Below are positions 54,780 to 64,000 of a stretch of 64,000 bases of DNA, piece after piece (positions within the stretch are counted from its first letter, which is position 1; every line of letters starts with the position of its first letter). Source of the DNA: Tullyiplasma multilocale ATCC 49900 (lineage in GTDB: Bacteria > Bacillota_I > Bacilli_A > Mycoplasmatales > Mycoplasmataceae). The notes below the pieces were generated by a model. That model was not told the DNA's origin, did not search any database, and worked only from the letters and a program-made list of their open reading frames with translations. The stretch lies in the NCBI RefSeq assembly GCF_000483165.1, contig NZ_KI519557.1, positions 261,128 through 325,127 on the forward strand, given 5' to 3'. The position numbers and the translations under genes were made by a program.

Positions 54780-55676
54780 TTAGTTTCCTTCTCTATTTTT
54801 TAATAAGTTATATGCTATGTTAATCTTCTTCATCTCAGTTTCTGCTTGGTGAGATTTATTATTATCTGGATGATATTTAATAGCTAATTGTTTATATGCT
54901 AGTTTAATTTCTTTTAAACTAGCACCACTTGTTAATCCTAATGTTTTTAATGCAATTTTCTCATCATCAAAGTTAGGATTAAATAATTCAATCTCTTCAT
55001 CAAAATCAGCAAAGCGATTTTTCTTATGGAAATTATTATTTTGTTGAGATATATCTTTTAATTGATAGTTGCGATATATCTCATTTAAACTTATTTTAGT
55101 TATATCTAAAACTTTTTCATTTATCTGAATTATTACATCTTCAATTAATATTTCTAATTTCTTTTCTAATAATTCTTGATCTTCGATTTGAAAGTATTGA
55201 TTCAAATAAACATCAATTAATCTTGGAAGGATTTTGCTTCCAAGATTAACTTTAATAGTTTCATGAAATGCTTCATAAATCTTTAATTTAATATTATTAA
55301 CAAATTCAAATATATCTTCAGTTTGGTAAACGTTTTCAATTGCATTATCAATGCTATCAAACCCATTAGTTATAATGTCTTTAAAACGTTGATTTAAGCT
55401 TGTTAGCTCAACTTTAGCAATTGTTGCTAGTTCTTGGCTAGAAAAGGCTATAATAACGCTTAAAGTATTGTAAAAAGCACTTCCAGTCAATGATGTTAGA
55501 CTCTCTTGATAGTTATATTTATTTACTTCAAAATTGTTGTTTGTGTTTTTAAAGTAATTGGTAATATTTGTTAAATTATTATTTTGGTTATTGTTAATTG
55601 TTACAGAAAGGGCTTTATCATAATAATCTTTATTAAATTCAACTAGTTGTTCTATTAAATCTAGGTTAAGTTTCAT
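54780..55676 (-). CDS. J-domain protein (DnaJ-like) with C-terminal J domain
   Basis: A 298-residue protein. Residues 1-225 are a helical, Asn-rich region of unknown fold; the last 65 residues are a J domain, LKTLGLTSGASLKEIKLAYKQL with the essential HPD in IKYHPDNNK. An N-terminal domain with the J domain at the end is unusual compared with DnaJ itself and suggests a dedicated DnaK co-chaperone. It is the first gene of the operon with the GIY-YIG gene and thyA. Confidence 0.82.
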   Translation of the reverse strand: MKLNLDLIEQLVEFNKDYYDKALSVTINNNQNNNLTNITNYFKNTNNNFEVNKYNYQESLTSLTGSAFYNTLSVIIAFSSQELATIAKVELTSLNQRFKDIITNGFDSIDNAIENVYQTEDIFEFVNNIKLKIYEAFHETIKVNLGSKILPRLIDVYLNQYFQIEDQELLEKKLEILIEDVIIQINEKVLDITKISLNEIYRNYQLKDISQQNNNFHKKNRFADFDEEIELFNPNFDDEKIALKTLGLTSGASLKEIKLAYKQLAIKYHPDNNKSHQAETEMKKINIAYNLLKNREGN

Positions 55677-55716
55677 TACAATAAATCTCCTTAAGATATA
55701 TTTTACTTTATAAATG

Positions 55717-55744
55717 AAAAATTGAACTTTTAAAGTTCAATTTT
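55717..55744 (-). terminator. Terminator of the first deoxynucleoside kinase gene
   Basis: A perfect stem AAAATTGAACTTT with AAGTTCAATTTT, with a T-run on the minus strand. Confidence 0.85.
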
Positions 55745-55747
55745 ATT

Positions 55748-56398
55748 TTATTTTTTAGCTTTAAGTTTTTCAATGTTTTCAATTTGAGTCACAATGTCAT
55801 CTGCATATCCATCAGGATCGGTTGAGTTTCCATCAACTACCATAAATGGTGCCATGTGTTTATAGATTTCAAATCACTCTTCATAGATTTCAGCCAATGT
55901 TCTTCAATAGTCATATTCAGTATCAATTTCAGATTCACGTCCACGTCCAAGAATTCTTTGAATTGAAACTTCGGGATCTACTTTTAAATAAATTACTAAA
56001 TCAAATCCTGAGTTTAAATCATCATCTCTAAATAGTTCTGGAAGAATACACCCTTGGAAGTATTCTTTAAAGACTGTATAGTCAACATCATTTAATCTTC
56101 CGAATTTATGATCGGCATGAGCAAAGATCATTGAATCTAAAATACTACGATCGTAAATTACATGAGGCTCACCTTTGTTTTTGCTAAATGACTTCATACG
56201 ATCTGATAACATTCATAAATCTAATTTATAGTTCATGTTTTGATATTCGGGATGATCGTTGTCATAAGCATATTCAAAGTAAGGACAATCCAATGATGTT
56301 TCTCAAAAGATTTTGTATTCTTTTGGTAGTCTTTCTTCTAGTTTTGTTATTAAAGTTGTTTTTCCAGCACCAGTAGTACCAAAGATAGCTATCCTCAT
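55748..56398 (-). CDS. Deoxynucleoside kinase (deoxyadenosine/deoxyguanosine type)
   Basis: A 216-residue P-loop kinase for salvage of deoxynucleosides. P-loop FGTTGAGKTTLITKL is at residues 6-20, the DRS motif is in VIYDRSILDSMIFA, and the lid is RILGRGRESE. It belongs to the dCK/dGK family that mollicutes use because they lack de novo nucleotide synthesis. It is paralogous to the next gene upstream; which bases each prefers cannot be told by eye. Confidence 0.88.
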
Positions 56399-56470
56399 TT
56401 GTTCTCCTTAGATTTTTATATTAAATATATATTAGTATTTTATTAATTAATATTCAACCTTTAAATAGAT

Positions 56471-56495
56471 AAAAACCCTATAAAATAGGGTTTTT
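56471..56495 (-). terminator. Terminator of the second deoxynucleoside kinase gene
   Basis: AAAAACCCTAT with ATAGGGTTTTT around AAA, nine bases past the stop. Confidence 0.85.
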
Positions 56496-56503
56496 AAGGT
56501 ATA

Positions 56504-57133
56504 TTATTTACTTTTATTCATTACAGATAATATTTCATCAGCATATACTTCAGGATTTTCAATATTTCCATCCACTACTAAGAATGGGAATTTGTTTTCT
56601 AAGTATTTATATCAACGATCATACATATTAGTTAATTTAGTTCAAAATTCAGTATTAACATTTAATTCACGTTCAATTGCACGATTAGTAATTCGTTTAA
56701 TACTTGTCTGGGGACTTACTTTTAAATAAACTACTAAGTCGTATCCATCTTGGCCTTTTTGGGCAAAGATTGAAGGTAATACTACTAATTCAAAATATTC
56801 ACGATAAACATTTCAATCTTTTTCATCAATGTTTCCTTCTTCATAGTTTCAATGAGCAAAGATAATTGTGTCCATGATTCCACGATCATAAATAACATTT
56901 TCATATTGTTTAGATTCTTTAAATTGTTTCATACGATTAGATAACATTAATAGCTCCATTTTATAAGCAGCAGATTGTCTAATAGCTTTATCTGGAGAAT
57001 AAGAATCTTCAAAGTAAGGATTATCTTGTAATGGTTCTCAAAAGACTTTGTAATCTTGAGGTAGTTTTTTCTTAAGTGTGTCAATTAAAGTTGTTTTACC
57101 AGCTCCAACTGTTCCGAAGATAGCAATTTTCAT
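56504..57133 (-). CDS. Deoxynucleoside kinase, second paralogue
   Basis: A 209-residue P-loop kinase with FGTVGAGKTTLIDTL at residues 6-20, VIYDRGIMDTIIFAH and RITNRAIERE. It has DRG where the neighbour has DRS, which may reflect a different substrate. The two genes are tandem but each has its own terminator. Confidence 0.88.
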
Positions 57134-57220
57134 TTTATACCCCTTATTATTTTTTTACTAAATTAATAATAACATTATCAACTATAAAAGTTATAGAATA
57201 TTTAAAAGGAGTTAAATAAT

Positions 57221-57634
57221 ATGAGCTTAAAAATATTAAAAGAAATCAGAACTAATAATTTCGCTGATCCTCAAATGGGAGAAAAATTTGTTAACGTTTG
57301 AAAACAAGCTGAAGAAATAATTACTAAACAAAAATTGGAAGGACCTTTCTATGGTGTTTATCATAAATACCAATCAAACTATAAAGGTGATTACAACTAT
57401 GCAGTTGCCAACATTGGAGTTGAATACAGTGATTTAAACATCAACGAAACAGCTCACTATAAAGAGTTTGAAGTAGATACTAAAAAACCTAATGCTATTT
57501 CAAAAACATGAGAACACATTTGAGATTTAGAAGATGCTGGTAAATTAAATAGAATTTATGAGACAGATTTCGAATTCTATGATTTAGATGGAAGTATTAC
57601 AATTTATATTGGTGTAAAGAAAAACGAGAAATAA
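57221..57634 (+). CDS. GyrI-like small-molecule-binding domain protein
   Basis: A 137-residue protein with no DNA-binding domain. It has GPFYGVYHKYQSNYKGDYNY and IYIGVKKNEK in positions like those of AraC-effector/GyrI-like domains, and many Tyr and Trp residues (Trp by TGA). AAAAGGAG precedes the ATG. It stands alone, divergent from the kinase gene and convergent with AbiH. The family call is tentative. Confidence 0.55.
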
Positions 57635-57647
57635 TTTCTCGTTTTTT
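57619..57647. terminator. Bidirectional terminator between the GyrI-like gene and abiH
   Basis: AACGAGAAA with TTTCTCGTT around three bases, with A and T runs on both sides; it overlaps the stop of the plus-strand gene and lies four bases from the AbiH stop. Confidence 0.85.
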
Positions 57648-57651
57648 TAAT

Positions 57652-58701
57652 TTATTTAAAAAATTCAACAGAATTGTATAGGTTAAATATTATTTTATCT
57701 TCCGTAAATTCTTCGGCTTCAATAATTTCTTTTCAGTACGGATTATAGTTGTTCATATCCATACGTCATAGAATATTTTCGGTACCAATTTGAATCAAAT
57801 AACTATTGATTCAGTTAGTGCAATTCCTGAATGCACTGCTTAGTTGAACATCGAATTCTTCAACCAACCCCTTCTTTAACGCTTTGAATTCTCTTTGAAC
57901 ATTTTTAAATTTATTTTTAAAATGCTCTAAAACTATATAAATATCATCCTGATAATCATAACCAAAATAATTTATTTCTGTATTTTTAGGACTTTCATTA
58001 ATGAGAATTTCTAAAACTTCATTATCATGGTTGAAACTTAATCCAAAAATATCAATGACGTGTTTTTCATCATGTGATAATTGAGCCATATAACTTTTAA
58101 GTTTTATTTCTTTTTTTCTTTCATCAATTTCTATAAGACATTCATCATATTTTGAATAAATATCCTCATTTTCACTTATAGCACCATGCAAATGAATAAC
58201 ACCATTAAGCCCAAACATTTCGATGGTGTTTGAATAATTGAATGTTAATACCACATCATAACTTTCAAGTTTAGATTTTATCAACTTAAATAAAATCGAC
58301 TTATTATTTTCTAAATCTTGGATCGTTTTATAAACATTTGAAATTTTCATATCCAAAATAAACATAATATAATTTTTTATATTTTCCTTTAAATTCATTA
58401 TTGAATTTGCTTCTAATTTTGTTTTGCTTTGGATAAATCACTTATCTTTGCATAAACTAAGTAAAAAAGCAGGAAACTCCTCTACACCTTTGTTTATGTA
58501 AGAATTACTAAACCCCGGTTTCTTGTGATCTTCCAAGACACTTATTAAAAGCGCTTTTTCAAAAGAATTTTTGTTAAAAACGTCTAATCACTCATTAAGA
58601 TATTTACTTTCGTAAAAATCTTTGAAAATTCCTTCCATAGTTAATTCATCGTTTTTGATTTTAATGTCAAACCCATTCCCTAAAACTAATATTTTTCTCA
58701 T
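57652..58701 (-). CDS. abiH: AbiH-family abortive infection protein
   Basis: A 349-residue protein joined across TGA-Trp codons. The N-terminus MRKILVLGNGFDIKIKNDEL carries the family's LGNGFD loop near residues 6-12, and VVLTFNYSNTIE then VIHLHGAISE are the other conserved blocks. AbiH of Lactococcus gives phage resistance by an unknown mechanism; it looks like a nucleotide-binding protein. The ATG follows the stop codon of the DUF2130 gene immediately, so it relies on that gene for expression. Confidence 0.82.
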
Positions 58702-60114
58702 TTATTCCTCTTCTAAATTAATAGCTCCCAAGATTCCAGATAAACCTTTATAGATTTTATCTTTAAATTGCGAACTCAGTCTTGTTGATGCTTTAGTTAA
58801 TTTTGCTGAATTATTATCCAATGAAGATCTTACTGAATCAATTGCTTTTAATTCCGTTTCAATAATCTTTCATGTTTTAGGAAATTCAATAGTTCAGTAT
58901 TCATCTAACTTAACCTTTTTCTCTTCATATTCTTTAATTAAATCATCACTAACTTCTCCTGTTAGTTTTTGAGTTTTTAATTCAAAGTCATTTTCAACTT
59001 CAATTAATTTTCTAACAATTTGTCCAACGAAGATAAAACTTTCACTATCTGTTATTCAAATGTTTGGATATTTTTCACTTCTAATGAAAGGAATCCCATT
59101 GTATTTATCATTAAAGCTTGTAGCAATTAAGATTCCGTACTTAGTTTTGTTATTAGCAACATCTGTCGCTAATTTTCCTTCTCAAGCCTCAGATCAAATA
59201 GCATTCTTAACTTCATAGACAATTTTCCCAATCTCATTACCTTGGCTATTTTTAATTACTTGTAAGTAGTCAGCTTTTTTATCAGCTGTTGTATTGTTAA
59301 TTTTACTAATTGAATCATACATTCCAAATGCTTTACGCAATTCACCCTCAACTTCATGTTCAAAGTTTTCACCCTTACGTTTTGATTGTAAGATTTTGTT
59401 TTGAGCATTTGCTATTTTTAATTCTTCAATTTGAGTTTGATAACGTTTTTCAACTTCTTGTTGAACGCTTGCTAATTTAATTTCAAATTCATTTTGTTTA
59501 TTAATTAGTTCAATCTCACGAGTTTGAACTAATTCCTTTAATTGATCAATTACAGGTTTAATTTCATCTCTAAATTGAGCTTCTTTTTTAAGAATTAATG
59601 TTTCTTGATTGTTTTGTAAAGTTGCTAATTCTAATTTATATTGATTAATTTTATCTGTATATTCTTTTTCAATTTCATTAGCTTTATTAGCAATTAGTAA
59701 TTCACGTTCTTCTTTAATTTGTTGAAGTTTCATTTCACCTTCAGCAATTCTAGATTTATAGTTATTAATCTCTTGTTGATTTCGATTTAAAATCTCACTG
59801 GCTTTTAAATCGAAATCTTTTTTAGCATTAACAACCGAATTATCAAATTCCATTTTATTCTTTTGAATTTCATTGTTTAATTTATCAATAATTTCTTGGT
59901 ATTTGTTTTCTGTTTTTAATACTTCAATTTCTTTTTCTTTAGCAAAATCAATTGTTAAAGTTTCTTTAACTTCTAATTCAACTTTATTAAGCATTTCTTG
60001 TTTTTGTTGATCCAAAAACTTTTCAACATTTGCTCAAGAATGTTTTGAGTTTTGAAAATCTGATTTAGTTATATCTTTGCCACAATGTGGACATTGTAAA
60101 ATAATATCATTCAT
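58702..60114 (-). CDS. DUF2130 family protein with zinc ribbon and coiled coil
   Basis: A 470-residue protein. It begins with a zinc-ribbon half, CPHCGK, followed by about 220 residues of coiled coil (EKEIEVLKTENKYQEIIDKL), then the DUF2130 domain with KRKGENFEHEVEGELRKAFG, KKADYLQVI and IVYEVKNAIW. The Glu, Asp and Glu-x-Lys are spaced like a PD-(D/E)XK nuclease, as in RmuC-like proteins. AAGGAGG precedes ATG. It heads an operon with AbiH and is divergent from the exonuclease gene. Confidence 0.82.
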
Positions 60115-60219
60115 TGATGATACCTCCTTATTTAATGATTTTAAGAATTGTACTAAGATCTTTTAATTTACAATCTAAATTAAATATTGCATTGCATTAA
60201 TTCTTTGGGTCTCCCCATA

Positions 60220-60255
60220 TTTCAATTATAACAAACCAAGTTATTATAATTGAAA
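60220..60255. promoter_or_regulatory. Symmetrical inverted repeat between divergent genes
   Basis: Perfect 12-base arms TTTCAATTATAA and TTATAATTGAAA around 12 bases in the 176-base gap between the DUF2130 and exonuclease genes. Each arm reads TTATAATTG outward, so it may be a pair of mirrored promoters or an operator. The rest of the gap shows only ribosome binding sites. Confidence 0.4.
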
Positions 60256-60290
60256 TAACAATTGATATAATGAAAGTATTGCGAGGTTGT

Positions 60291-60842
60291 ATGAATAATA
60301 AATATGTCTTAATAGATTTTGAAACTGCTAATAGTGATTTATCTAGTGCTTGTCAAATCGGAATAATAGTTGTCGAAAATAATCAAATCATTGAACAATA
60401 CAGTTCGTTGATAAAACCAGAACCTAATATCTTTAGTAGGTTTAATATCTCAATTCATCATATAACACCAGATATGGTTGCTGATGCTCCAACATTTGAT
60501 GAAGTATGATGTGAAATTAATAAGTACTTCAAAAGTGATATTCCAGTAATTGCCCATAATGCAAGTTTTGATATTGGGGTTTTAAGAAAACTTGATCAAC
60601 AATATAACTTAAACATCAACAACTTTAATTATGGTTGTTCAGTTTATATGCTAAAAAAGGTTTTCAATTTACCAAAGGCTGGTTTGGGATATTTAACTGA
60701 AATTAATAACATTCACTTTGGACATCATGACGCTTTAGAAGATGTTAAAGCCACAAAGCAAGTTATTGATATTTATTTTAAAAACACTAATAACTTTTTA
60801 ACATTACCCATACACCATGGATACAGATTTAAAAAATACTAA
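60291..60842 (+). CDS. DnaQ-like 3'-5' exonuclease
   Basis: A 183-residue DEDD exonuclease. ExoI VLIDFETANSD is near residues 6-16, ExoII PVIAHNASFDIGVLRKL, and ExoIII HHDALEDVKATKQV with the catalytic His and Asp. It could proofread for DNA polymerase III or work in repair; small stand-alone forms of this kind are common in mollicutes. The ATG after GAGGT gives MNNKYVLIDFE; a longer in-frame start is upstream but has no ribosome binding site. Confidence 0.88.
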
Positions 60843-60860
60843 GCCTTGCTTAGTATTTTT
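60832..60860. terminator. Bidirectional terminator between the exonuclease and MFS genes
   Basis: A perfect 13-base stem AAAAATACTAAGC with GCTTAGTATTTTT around CTT; it serves both converging genes. Confidence 0.9.
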
Positions 60861-60861
60861 A

Positions 60862-62313
60862 CTATCTACTTCTCATAAGTTTTCTAAAAACAAATTTATC
60901 ATGATTTTTATACATTAAACAATATAATGTAAGTCCAGCAATTAAGCCTAACATTCCAAAAATAACAACCGTTAATAATATTAGTTGATTTCCTGTTTGG
61001 TTTGCCACTTGCGTTACGTGACCTGTAGCTGTATCAACCCACTCCATGCTATATTGTTTTTCAATTATTGCTTTAATAAATCTGAAAAAGGCATTTGGTG
61101 TAAAGGCAATTACAGATACCACTCCAACTCCAGTCGCATAATTAGTATTATCAATCTTTAATTCTGCTCCAATCGGAGATCAGCGAATAGTTACTATTGC
61201 TCAAGTTAATAGTCCTAAAATCATTAAATTCAAACTAGCAGCTACCGCCATAATTGTTTTAAAAACTTTGCCCTTGTTTTCAAAAGAATTATTAAATCCC
61301 GGCAATAACATCGCAACCACGACTAAAACCATTCCCAAGAATAAGCCAAGACATATCAAAAGAATATATGAGTGTGATTTATCAGCTTTTTTACCAGCAT
61401 AAGGAGAAATTAGAAACCTCATTACATAAGTTCTAAATGTTCCTAACAAGGATACAACAAGTGCTGGTACTAAGAAAATGTTTGTTAAGTAATTCATATA
61501 TGAACTAAGCCCCATTTGTAGCATATACACTCCAAGTACCAATGTTCCAAGTAATCATATTTTTCAATTTTTAACAACTCTTATTAAACTTTTTAAAGTA
61601 AAAGTTTTTTCATGATTATCATCAATTCCTTTTATTAAGAAAACCGTTAATAATAAAGATGCTATTATTAATGTTACATAAACAGCTAACAAGATAAAAA
61701 ATCCCATATTAATAGACTTATCACCAAATTCAATTGTTGGTAATTTTTTAGCATTGGCAAGGCTCATTAACATAGTTCCAAACAAAGCAAGAACCAATCC
61801 TAATAAACCATTAATGCCTCCTTGTAAACCATTGTTTTTACCAACCTGTTTTTCTTTCTCTTCACCAACTAAGTGAGCAGTGTTGTGATTCTTAACAACT
61901 TTTCAAAGCGGTGCTCACAATAGCCCTGCAATCGCGAAAGCAAATCCTGCAAAAATTATATACAACTGAATCATTGTTGCAAGTTTGGTGCTATTGAATG
62001 GTAACGTCATATATCAAACACCTAGAATACTTATGATTATTAGTGAAAGAACTAGTAAATGTTTGGATTTAAATTTATCTCCTAAATATGAACCCAATAA
62101 GTAACACGGTAATTGAACAAATCCATATATGGCATTGGCTCACGAATACTGGCTAGCTGTTATATGTAAACTACTATTCAAATTTGGAATGAAATTTTCC
62201 ATATATAGTGGAATAGCAAAAATAACAACATCAGTTAAAGCCAAGATTATTATCGGGAGATTTGTTTTGAAAAATGACTTAATATTTTTAACTTCAATCT
62301 TTTTCAATTTCAT
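60862..62313 (-). CDS. Major facilitator superfamily permease
   Basis: A 483-residue protein joined across TGA-Trp codons, with about twelve membrane segments. The loop YLLGSYLGDKFKSKHLLVLS between segments 2 and 3 fits the G-x-x-x-D-(R/K)-x-x-(R/K) MFS signature. Middle and C-terminal segments have WAPLWKVVKNHNTAHLVGEE and VTIRWSPIGAELKIDNTNYA, both shared with the downstream-lying paralogue. Substrate unknown. GAGGT lies nine bases before the chosen ATG; an upstream in-frame ATG lacks a site. Confidence 0.85.
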
Positions 62314-62432
62314 AATAAACCTCAATTCATCGCTCAACCTAAATTTAATATTTCAATGACCACTCATATAAATATTTTCCATTCAATTAAAGCCTAAGAC
62401 AATGAAACACCTCACAATACTTTCATCAACGC

Positions 62433-62459
62433 AAAATAGCGACCTAAATCGCTATTTTA
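62433..62459 (-). terminator. Terminator of the second MFS gene
   Basis: AAAATAGCGA with TCGCTATTTT around CCTAAA, just past the stop of the second MFS gene, which is upstream of the first in transcription order. Confidence 0.85.
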
Positions 62460-62463
62460 TAAT

Positions 62464-63690
62464 TTATTTATTTTTCATTAACTTTCTAAAAACGAATTTT
62501 TCATGTTTCTTATAAATTGAAATGTACAATATCAATCCAGAAATTAAACCAATTAGAGCAAAGGGAATTGTTGTTGCCAGAATTAATTGATTCCCCACTT
62601 GATTTGCCACTTGTGTAATATTACCTGTAGCTGTATCTAAATATTCAGTTGAGTGATTTTTCTCGATCACTGATTTAATTGTTCTGAAAAATGCATCGGG
62701 CGTGAAAGCAATTACTGAAATAAATCCTACAGCTGAAGCATAATTGTCGTTGTCTATTTTAAGTTCGGTTCCAATCGGAGATCATCTAATAGTTACCAAT
62801 CCTCAAACAACAACTCCTAAAACTAACATATTAATTGAAGCTACCACTCCGATAATAATCTTTGTAGTTTTACCTTTGCTTACAAAGTCATTATCGAACC
62901 CTGACAAGCTAATTGCTACAACTACTAGTATTATTCCAATTAAGAGTCCCAAACACGTTAAAACGATGTAAGAATGCGATCTATCAGCTCTTTTACCTGC
63001 TCGTGAAGATACTAAAAACCTAATAATATAAGAAGTTGATATTCCTAGCAATGAAGTAATAATTGCCAGCACTCCAAAAACATTAGTTAAATAATTCATA
63101 TAAGCACTTAAACCCATTTGTAACATATAAACCCCAAGCACTAATAATCCTAAACATCAAATCTTTCAAGATTTGATAACTTTTATTAAAGATTTAAGTG
63201 ATAAGGTTCTTTCATTATTATCTTCAATATTTTTAATACAAAAAATTGTCAAAAACAGTGAAGTAATTATCAACGAAACATAAATTGTCACTAAGATATA
63301 AAATCCTAAACTAATCGAAGTTTCTCCAATATCAATTGTTGGCAATATATTTTTACTTGATAATAACAATAATAGAATTCCTAACAAAGCTAAAAACAAA
63401 CCAATAAATCCATTAGTAGCTCCTTCTAATCCATTATTTGCCCCAACTTTCTTCTCTTTATCTATTCCCACCAAATATTCTGTATTATGATTTTTAACAA
63501 TCTTTCAAAGTGGAGCTCACAACAAACCACAAGTTGAAAAAGCAAATCCAGCAAAGATTATATATAACTGAATTTTTGTAGCCATTGGTGTTGAGTTGAA
63601 TGGTAATGTCATATACCAAACCCCAAGCGTGCTTGCCAACGCCAATGACGCTATTAATAAATGTGAGACTGTTACCCCTTTTTGGAGCAT
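62464..63690 (-). CDS. Major facilitator superfamily permease, N-terminally truncated paralogue
   Basis: This open frame of 408 residues aligns with the neighbouring MFS protein from the third membrane segment on: VSHLLIASLALASTLGVWYM here and KHLLVLSLIIISILGVWYM there. About 80 residues with two membrane segments and the MFS signature loop are missing. An ATG (MLQKGVTVSH) starts the frame with AAGGGG only inside the coding sequence, so it is probably the remnant of a longer gene cut by the event that left the transposase fragment upstream. Likely non-functional, though the frame is intact. Confidence 0.75.
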
Positions 63691-63856
63691 TTAAAATAAA
63701 ATTTGACTACAGCATAGTAATTAATTTAATTTTATCTAAAAAACTAAAAAAGTGTATACAAAATTAAACTTTTTATTTCAAAAGTTTTTTCATTATTTAA
63801 TTAAATAATTGGAAATTTATATCTTTTTATACCAACTTATATAAAATGGTATAAAT
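63691..63856. other. AT-rich junction between the truncated MFS gene and the transposase remnant
   Basis: No gene is visible. TTTATACCA and TGGTATAAA arms at about 63824-63856 form a hairpin next to the transposase-like stop. No clear insertion-sequence end or target duplication was found by eye. Confidence 0.45.
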
Positions 63857-64000
63857 TTAGAATGTTTTTTGTCAGTATAGTTTTATGTTGCTTTTTTTAT
63901 TTTTGTTATATCAAATAATTCAACCAATGACATCATTTATATAATCCTTCAAAGATTTATATTTTTTCTTATTAGAATGAATTGTAGCTTTTTTCATTAA
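63857..64000 (-). CDS. Transposase-like C-terminal fragment (runs off the window)
   Basis: The last 48 or so codons of a gene that continues past the window. The sequence YKSLKDYINDVIGWIIWYNK resembles the end of IS3-type integrase-domain transposases, where a Tyr-Asn follows a conserved Trp and a basic stretch. Trp codons are TGA. The call is tentative because the catalytic DDE residues would lie outside the window. Confidence 0.4.

Overview
The window reads as chromosomal DNA of an AT-rich Mollicute, most likely of the Mesoplasma/Entomoplasma/Spiroplasma or Mycoplasma mycoides-capricolum side of the class. The main evidence is that almost every long gene is interrupted by in-frame TGA codons falling where conserved families have tryptophan (genetic code 4). 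Supporting evidence is the nox-lplA-pdhA gene order, the fermentative and salvage gene set, and secreted or lipoprotein genes. The exact genus is an inference. Gene coordinates below come from reading TGA as Trp, which joins many fragments into single genes.

Layout, left to right. 1-8 kb: start of pdhA, lplA and nox (one operon), then the dihydroxyacetone kinase operon dhaKLM, then a YhgE/Pip-like membrane protein with a MarR regulator. 8-15 kb: two small hypothetical genes, plsY, and a three-gene operon of one lipoprotein and two exported proteins. 15-24 kb: a Pycsar-like cyclase/membrane effector pair, UPF0154 and DUF896 genes, a ROK glucokinase, a MazF/PemK-like gene, a YqeH-type GTPase, hypothetical genes, a DUF4256 gene and ruvB/ruvA (ruvA frameshifted). 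24-32 kb: rpsU, a large acidic repeat protein, ldh, a KAP-type P-loop NTPase plus partner, a membrane protein and recD2. 32-44 kb: a DUF262/DUF1524 nuclease with a DNA adenine methylase and a frameshifted zinc protein, parC/parE, an OLD-family nuclease with an HTH protein, and udk. 44-53 kb: a MORC/Z1/DUF4420 system, an unassigned nuclease-like gene, and a Dcm-type methylase divergent from a Sau3AI-like endonuclease. 53-64 kb: thyA with a GIY-YIG gene, a J-domain protein, two deoxynucleoside kinases, AbiH, a DUF2130 protein, a DnaQ-like exonuclease, two tandem MFS permeases (one truncated) and the end of a transposase-like gene.

How it works together. Housekeeping genes (pyruvate oxidation, NADH disposal, lactate fermentation, nucleotide salvage, topoisomerase IV, Holliday junction processing) form a stable backbone. 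At least seven separate defence-type units sit between them as small insertions rather than as one island. Two of these (Pycsar and MazF-like) are bracketed by exact direct repeats that are copies of the upstream housekeeping gene's own intrinsic terminator, in one case including the end of its coding sequence. This suggests a common way of inserting gene cassettes at terminators. A second unexpected pattern is a shared GGAA-N4-TTCC inverted repeat in front of both the nox-lplA-pdh and dha operons, which may link them under one regulator.
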